From the NCBI GenBank assembly GCA_017475725.1, contig JAFVFA010000062.1, forward strand, positions 1-8,398: a DNA stretch of 8,398 nucleotides, in the 5' to 3' direction. Source of the DNA: Spirochaetales bacterium (GTDB taxonomy: Bacteria; Spirochaetota; Spirochaetia; Sphaerochaetales; Sphaerochaetaceae). A program made the position numbers and the translations under genes. Position 1 is the stretch's first letter. Each line of letters begins with the position of its first letter. Below, one piece after another: positions 5,607 to 8,398 of the stretch. The notes under the pieces were generated by a model. The model saw only the letters and a list, made by a program, of their open reading frames with translations, searched no databases and was not told the origin of the DNA.

Positions 5607-6887
5607 ATGAGCATAGTCAAACCGCACAAGTTGGGTATCATCACGGGACCCGGTTCCGAATACCTGTCCGGTAAGGTTGTGAAGCACCTCAGAGGGCTTT
5701 ACATAGAGCGTTACAACAAGCTTTCCAAGAATCTTGCCTATCGCTACGAGATGAGCGAGGAGGAGATTCTGAAACAGGTCACCTTCATTGACGACCTGGG
5801 AAACAAGAAGATCCCATCAGGCAAGTGTCCCACACAGTACATCTGCCCGAATTTCGACATCCCGGTGAAATACACCAGGTTCCTCAACGGAGAGGAGAAG
5901 GCAGAGATTCTGGAGCCGGTCAGAGGCCTCAGAATCTACATAATCTATGATCTGACCAACGCCGTCCCCATGAAGATCAACGGTTGCGAGGAACCAGTGA
6001 GCTTCTCGGTCAACGACCATATCATGATGCTTTTCACAATCGTGAATGCACTCAACCTCGCCGGAGCGGAGAGCGTCACCCTGGTTCTCCCGACATACCC
6101 GTATGCAAGACAGCACAAGAAGAGCTCACGTGAGGCCCTGACTGCAGCTCTCTTCGGAAGGATGTGCGAGGTCCTCAACATAGAGAGGATCATCACCCTG
6201 GACATCCACAGCAAGGAGATCGAGAACTGCTTCACCCACATCCATCTCGAGAACCTCCATGCTTCATACCAGTTCCTGGTCGAGCTGAAGAAGATAATCG
6301 ACATCTCCGATCCTGACATCACCGTTGTCTCACCTGACGTCGGTGCCGTGTCCAGGAACAAGTTCTATGCGCAGATCCTCCACAGACCGCTTGCCATGCT
6401 CTACAAGGAGAGGGACTACTCGGTCGTGACCACCGGCGCGAAGAACACCAACATCAAGAGCATCAACCTCCTTGGAGACGTCAAGGGCAAGACCGTCATC
6501 ATGGCGGATGACATGCTGGCCTCCGGTGGAACGATGCTCATAGCAATGAAGTACCTTCGTGAGATGGGAGCGAAGAAGATCATCTGCATCGTCAGCCTTC
6601 CGTTCTTCAACGGCAACGCTGTCGAGACCTTCGACAAGGCCCATCAGGAAGGTGCGTTCGATTACATCATCGGCACCAACGCCGTGTACCATACAGACAA
6701 TCTTCTCTCGAAGAAGTGGTTCATCCAGACCGATGCCAGCGAACTCTTCGCCCGTGTCATCAGCCGCCTGCACCATGGCAGAGCAATAAGCCCGTTGCTT
6801 GACAACAGAAAGATCGTCCAGCGTCTAGTCGATGATGTCCAGAACGCTGCTGCGGCAAACGGGGAGAAGAAGGATGGAAATATCTAA
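5607..6887 (+). CDS. prs: Ribose-phosphate pyrophosphokinase (PRPP synthetase), long form
   Basis: Transfers pyrophosphate from ATP to ribose 5-phosphate, giving PRPP for purine, pyrimidine, NAD, histidine and tryptophan synthesis. The product has 426 residues against about 315 in the common class I enzyme; the excess lies mainly in the N-terminal ~130 residues. Recognisable parts are NDHIMMLFTIVNAL (136-149), the ATP-contact segment YPYARQHKKSSREALTAAL (164-182), LDIHSKE with the catalytic-type His201, SPDVGAVSR (242-250), the flexible-loop pair Lys267 and Arg269, GDVKGK (290-295) and the PRPP loop MADDMLASGGTM (299-310). In that loop the usual DDxxDTGGT reads DDMLASGGT, so the third Asp is Ala305. 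The start has AAGGAG with a 5-base spacer. Its 3' end overlaps the aminotransferase start by 14 bases. Confidence 0.93.
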   Translation: MSIVKPHKLGIITGPGSEYLSGKVVKHLRGLYIERYNKLSKNLAYRYEMSEEEILKQVTFIDDLGNKKIPSGKCPTQYICPNFDIPVKYTRFLNGEEKAEILEPVRGLRIYIIYDLTNAVPMKINGCEEPVSFSVNDHIMMLFTIVNALNLAGAESVTLVLPTYPYARQHKKSSREALTAALFGRMCEVLNIERIITLDIHSKEIENCFTHIHLENLHASYQFLVELKKIIDISDPDITVVSPDVGAVSRNKFYAQILHRPLAMLYKERDYSVVTTGAKNTNIKSINLLGDVKGKTVIMADDMLASGGTMLIAMKYLREMGAKKIICIVSLPFFNGNAVETFDKAHQEGAFDYIIGTNAVYHTDNLLSKKWFIQTDASELFARVISRLHHGRAISPLLDNRKIVQRLVDDVQNAAAANGEKKDGNI

Positions 6888-8067
6888 CAGAATCAGAGGA
6901 TTCCAGGCATCGCCGATTAGAAGATTGAGCCCATATGCCAGGGAGGCCAAGCAGAAGGGGATAAAGGTCTACCACCTCAATATCGGACAGCCGGACATCA
7001 AGAGCCCCAAGGAGGCCCTTGATGCGATCCACAACTATCCGAACGACATCATAGCCTATGGTGAGAGCGATGGGGACCTTGCACTCAGAAACGCGGTGGT
7101 GAAGTACTACAACGAGAGCGTCGGTGTGGACATCTCCGTGAACGATGTGCTCATCACAACAGGTGGCTCGGAAGCCATCCTGTTCTCCCTGATGGCCCTG
7201 TGCGACCCCGGTGATGAGGTCATAGTCCCCGAGCCATACTACACCAATGTGCACTCGTTCGCCAGAATGGCCAATGTGTCCATCGTGTCGGTCACAAGCC
7301 TTCTGGAGGACAACTTCGCACTTCCTCCTCTGAGCATGATAGAGGAGAGGATCACAAGCAAGACAAGGGCGATTCTCCTGAACAGCCCCAACAACCCCAC
7401 AGGCCACATCTACAGCCCGAAGGAGCTTGAGACCATCCTGAGGATGTGTCAGGAGCATGACATCTTCCTGATAGTCGACGAGGTCTACCGTGAGTTCTGC
7501 TACGACGGACTGAACTTCACAAGCGTCCTGAAGTACAAGGACTATTCGGACAGGGTCATCTGCATAGACAGCGTCTCCAAGAGATTCTCCATGTGCGGAG
7601 CCAGAGTGGGCGTCCTGATCAGCCGCAACCGCAACGTCATAAGGGAGACTCTGAAGCTCAGCCAGGCAAGGCTCTGCTCCCCTACAGTCGAGCAGTACGC
7701 CTCTCTTGCAGCCTTCGGGGCACCTGCTGACTACATAGAGAACGTGAAGCGCGAGTACGAGAAGAGAAGGGACTTCATTGTGAAGGCCTTGGCCAGGATT
7801 CCCGGCGTGAAATGCGCCAGACCTAACGGAGCATTCTACTTGATAGCCCAGTTGCCCGTTGAAGATGCGGAAAAGTTCGCAATATTCATGCTTAAGGACT
7901 TCAACTACAAGGGAGAGACTGTCATGCTTGCCCCTGCTGAGGGTTTCTATGAGAGCAAGGACCTTGGGCGGGACCAGGTCAGAATCGCATATGTGCTCAA
8001 CACTGACGACCTTGAGAAGGCATGCATCTGCCTTGCAGAGGGTCTGAAGGCCTATAACCAGAATTGA
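6874..8067 (+). CDS. PLP-dependent aminotransferase, class I/II (fold type I)
   Basis: Cytosolic enzyme that moves an amino group between an amino acid and a 2-oxo acid; the amino acid cannot be fixed from sequence. The 397-residue product has LNIGQPDIKSP (35-45), the cofactor phosphate segment TTGGSEAI (95-102), SPNNPTG (171-177) with the PLP-ring Asn174, DEVYREF (202-208) with Asp202 and Tyr205, the Schiff-base Lys236 in SVSKRFSMCGARVG, and the substrate-carboxylate Arg370 in DQVRIAYV. It is a complete active site of the aspartate-aminotransferase-like group. The open frame starts 14 codons earlier, but ATG 6874 has GGGGAG 7 bases upstream and gives the family N-terminus. It overlaps the end of prs by 14 bases, so the two are translationally coupled in one operon. 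Confidence 0.93.
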   Translation: MEISNRIRGFQASPIRRLSPYAREAKQKGIKVYHLNIGQPDIKSPKEALDAIHNYPNDIIAYGESDGDLALRNAVVKYYNESVGVDISVNDVLITTGGSEAILFSLMALCDPGDEVIVPEPYYTNVHSFARMANVSIVSVTSLLEDNFALPPLSMIEERITSKTRAILLNSPNNPTGHIYSPKELETILRMCQEHDIFLIVDEVYREFCYDGLNFTSVLKYKDYSDRVICIDSVSKRFSMCGARVGVLISRNRNVIRETLKLSQARLCSPTVEQYASLAAFGAPADYIENVKREYEKRRDFIVKALARIPGVKCARPNGAFYLIAQLPVEDAEKFAIFMLKDFNYKGETVMLAPAEGFYESKDLGRDQVRIAYVLNTDDLEKACICLAEGLKAYNQN

Positions 8068-8073
8068 AATTGG

Positions 8074-8398
8074 TCAGACAAGATCCAGGATCTCGGCAGG
8101 ACTGCTGATGGTGCCTGGATCTTCTTTTTTGTATCCGAAGCCCCAGTTGACCTTTATGCAGTCGCAATGCGCATCCTGGGCACCTTTTGAGTCGAAGTCC
8201 GTATCTCCTATCAGCACGCATTCCGACGGTTTGAGCCCAAGTGCTCTGAATCCCTTTGTCAGAAGGTCCGCCTTGGTCATGGTCCCAACCAGGTCTATGC
8301 CAAGCTGCTGGTCGAAACAATCTGACACACCGAAATGCCTGCACATCTCCTGCACCAGATCCTCGTTCTTCATGGATGCTATTCCAGGAATAGCATCC
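8074..8398 (-). CDS. HAD-family hydrolase, N-terminus outside window
   Basis: Phosphatase of the haloacid dehalogenase superfamily, resembling phosphoglycolate phosphatase (Gph) or pyrophosphatase PpaX; the substrate is not determinable. The 107 visible residues carry motif II in GIASMKNEDL (the Ser), motif III Lys in GTMTKADLL, and motif IV VLIGDTDFDSKGA with its two acids. FGVSDCFDQQLG precedes motif III, and VNWGFGYKKED is a typical end segment. The nucleophile DxDGTL motif and cap domain lie beyond the right edge. The frame is open to the edge, so the ATG at 8373 is internal. The first few residues rest on a palindrome at 8374-8398 that may be artificial. The gene converges on the aminotransferase with a 6-base gap. 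Confidence 0.85.
   Translation of the reverse strand, partial: DAIPGIASMKNEDLVQEMCRHFGVSDCFDQQLGIDLVGTMTKADLLTKGFRALGLKPSECVLIGDTDFDSKGAQDAHCDCIKVNWGFGYKKEDPGTISSPAEILDLV
8080..8130 (+). terminator. Terminator of the prs-aminotransferase operon, inside the HAD gene
   Basis: AAGATCCAGG (8080-8089) pairs perfectly with CCTGGATCTT (8114-8123) and is followed by C and six Ts (8125-8130). The 24-base loop can form an inner CGGCAG/CTGCTG stem. It starts 12 bases after the aminotransferase stop and lies within the last 19 codons of the opposing hydrolase gene. Confidence 0.85.
8374..8398. repeat. Perfect 25-base palindrome at the window end
   Basis: GGATGCTATTCC (8374-8385) and GGAATAGCATCC (8387-8398) are perfect 12-base inverted arms around one A. 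The right arm ends on the last base given. It may be a true palindrome or a fold-back at a contig end. Confidence 0.9.

Noticed and set aside
6760..7458. 232-codon leftward open frame opposite prs and the aminotransferase
   Set aside because: It crosses the junction of two well-supported genes on the other strand and shows no family motif.

Overview
The window looks like part of a spirochaete chromosome, probably a Treponema or Sphaerochaeta relative. The main evidence is the SSB, which opens MNNLNTVLIEG and carries a KGRGIRVVGKLKQ block, a form I associate with spirochaete SSBs. A long (426-residue) PRPP synthetase and a lipoprotein with a lamin-tail-like domain fit this. Genus is inference; no rRNA or tRNA is present. 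Codon use looks even throughout, with no insertion sequence, phage gene or CRISPR, so this reads as ordinary chromosome.

Layout. The left part is read leftward: thioredoxin (trxA), single-strand binding protein (ssb), a short-chain dehydrogenase, an archaeal-type UMP kinase, and an auxin-efflux-carrier (AEC) permease cut by the left edge. Hairpin terminators separate trxA from ssb and ssb from the dehydrogenase. The last three genes are close (43 and 2 bases apart) and probably form one transcript. From about 3820 genes are read rightward: a DUF5655-like protein behind a near-consensus sigma-70 promoter and ending in a strong terminator, a lipoprotein, then prs and a class I/II aminotransferase that overlap by 14 bases. 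A HAD-family hydrolase faces them at the right edge and is incomplete.

Metabolically, prs supplies PRPP for nucleotide and amino acid synthesis, UMP kinase makes UDP, and the aminotransferase is probably biosynthetic. Thioredoxin and SSB are housekeeping proteins.

No clear new multi-gene system is visible. The unusual signals lie between genes: a 41-base near-identical block (39/41) upstream of both ssb and the lipoprotein gene, in the same orientation relative to each; a prs control region with a promoter, an overlapping dyad and two leader hairpins; an ssb leader that can hide its Shine-Dalgarno (SD) site; a dyad between the divergent trxA and DUF5655-like genes; and a perfect 25-base palindrome ending exactly at the last base, which may mark an assembly fold-back.
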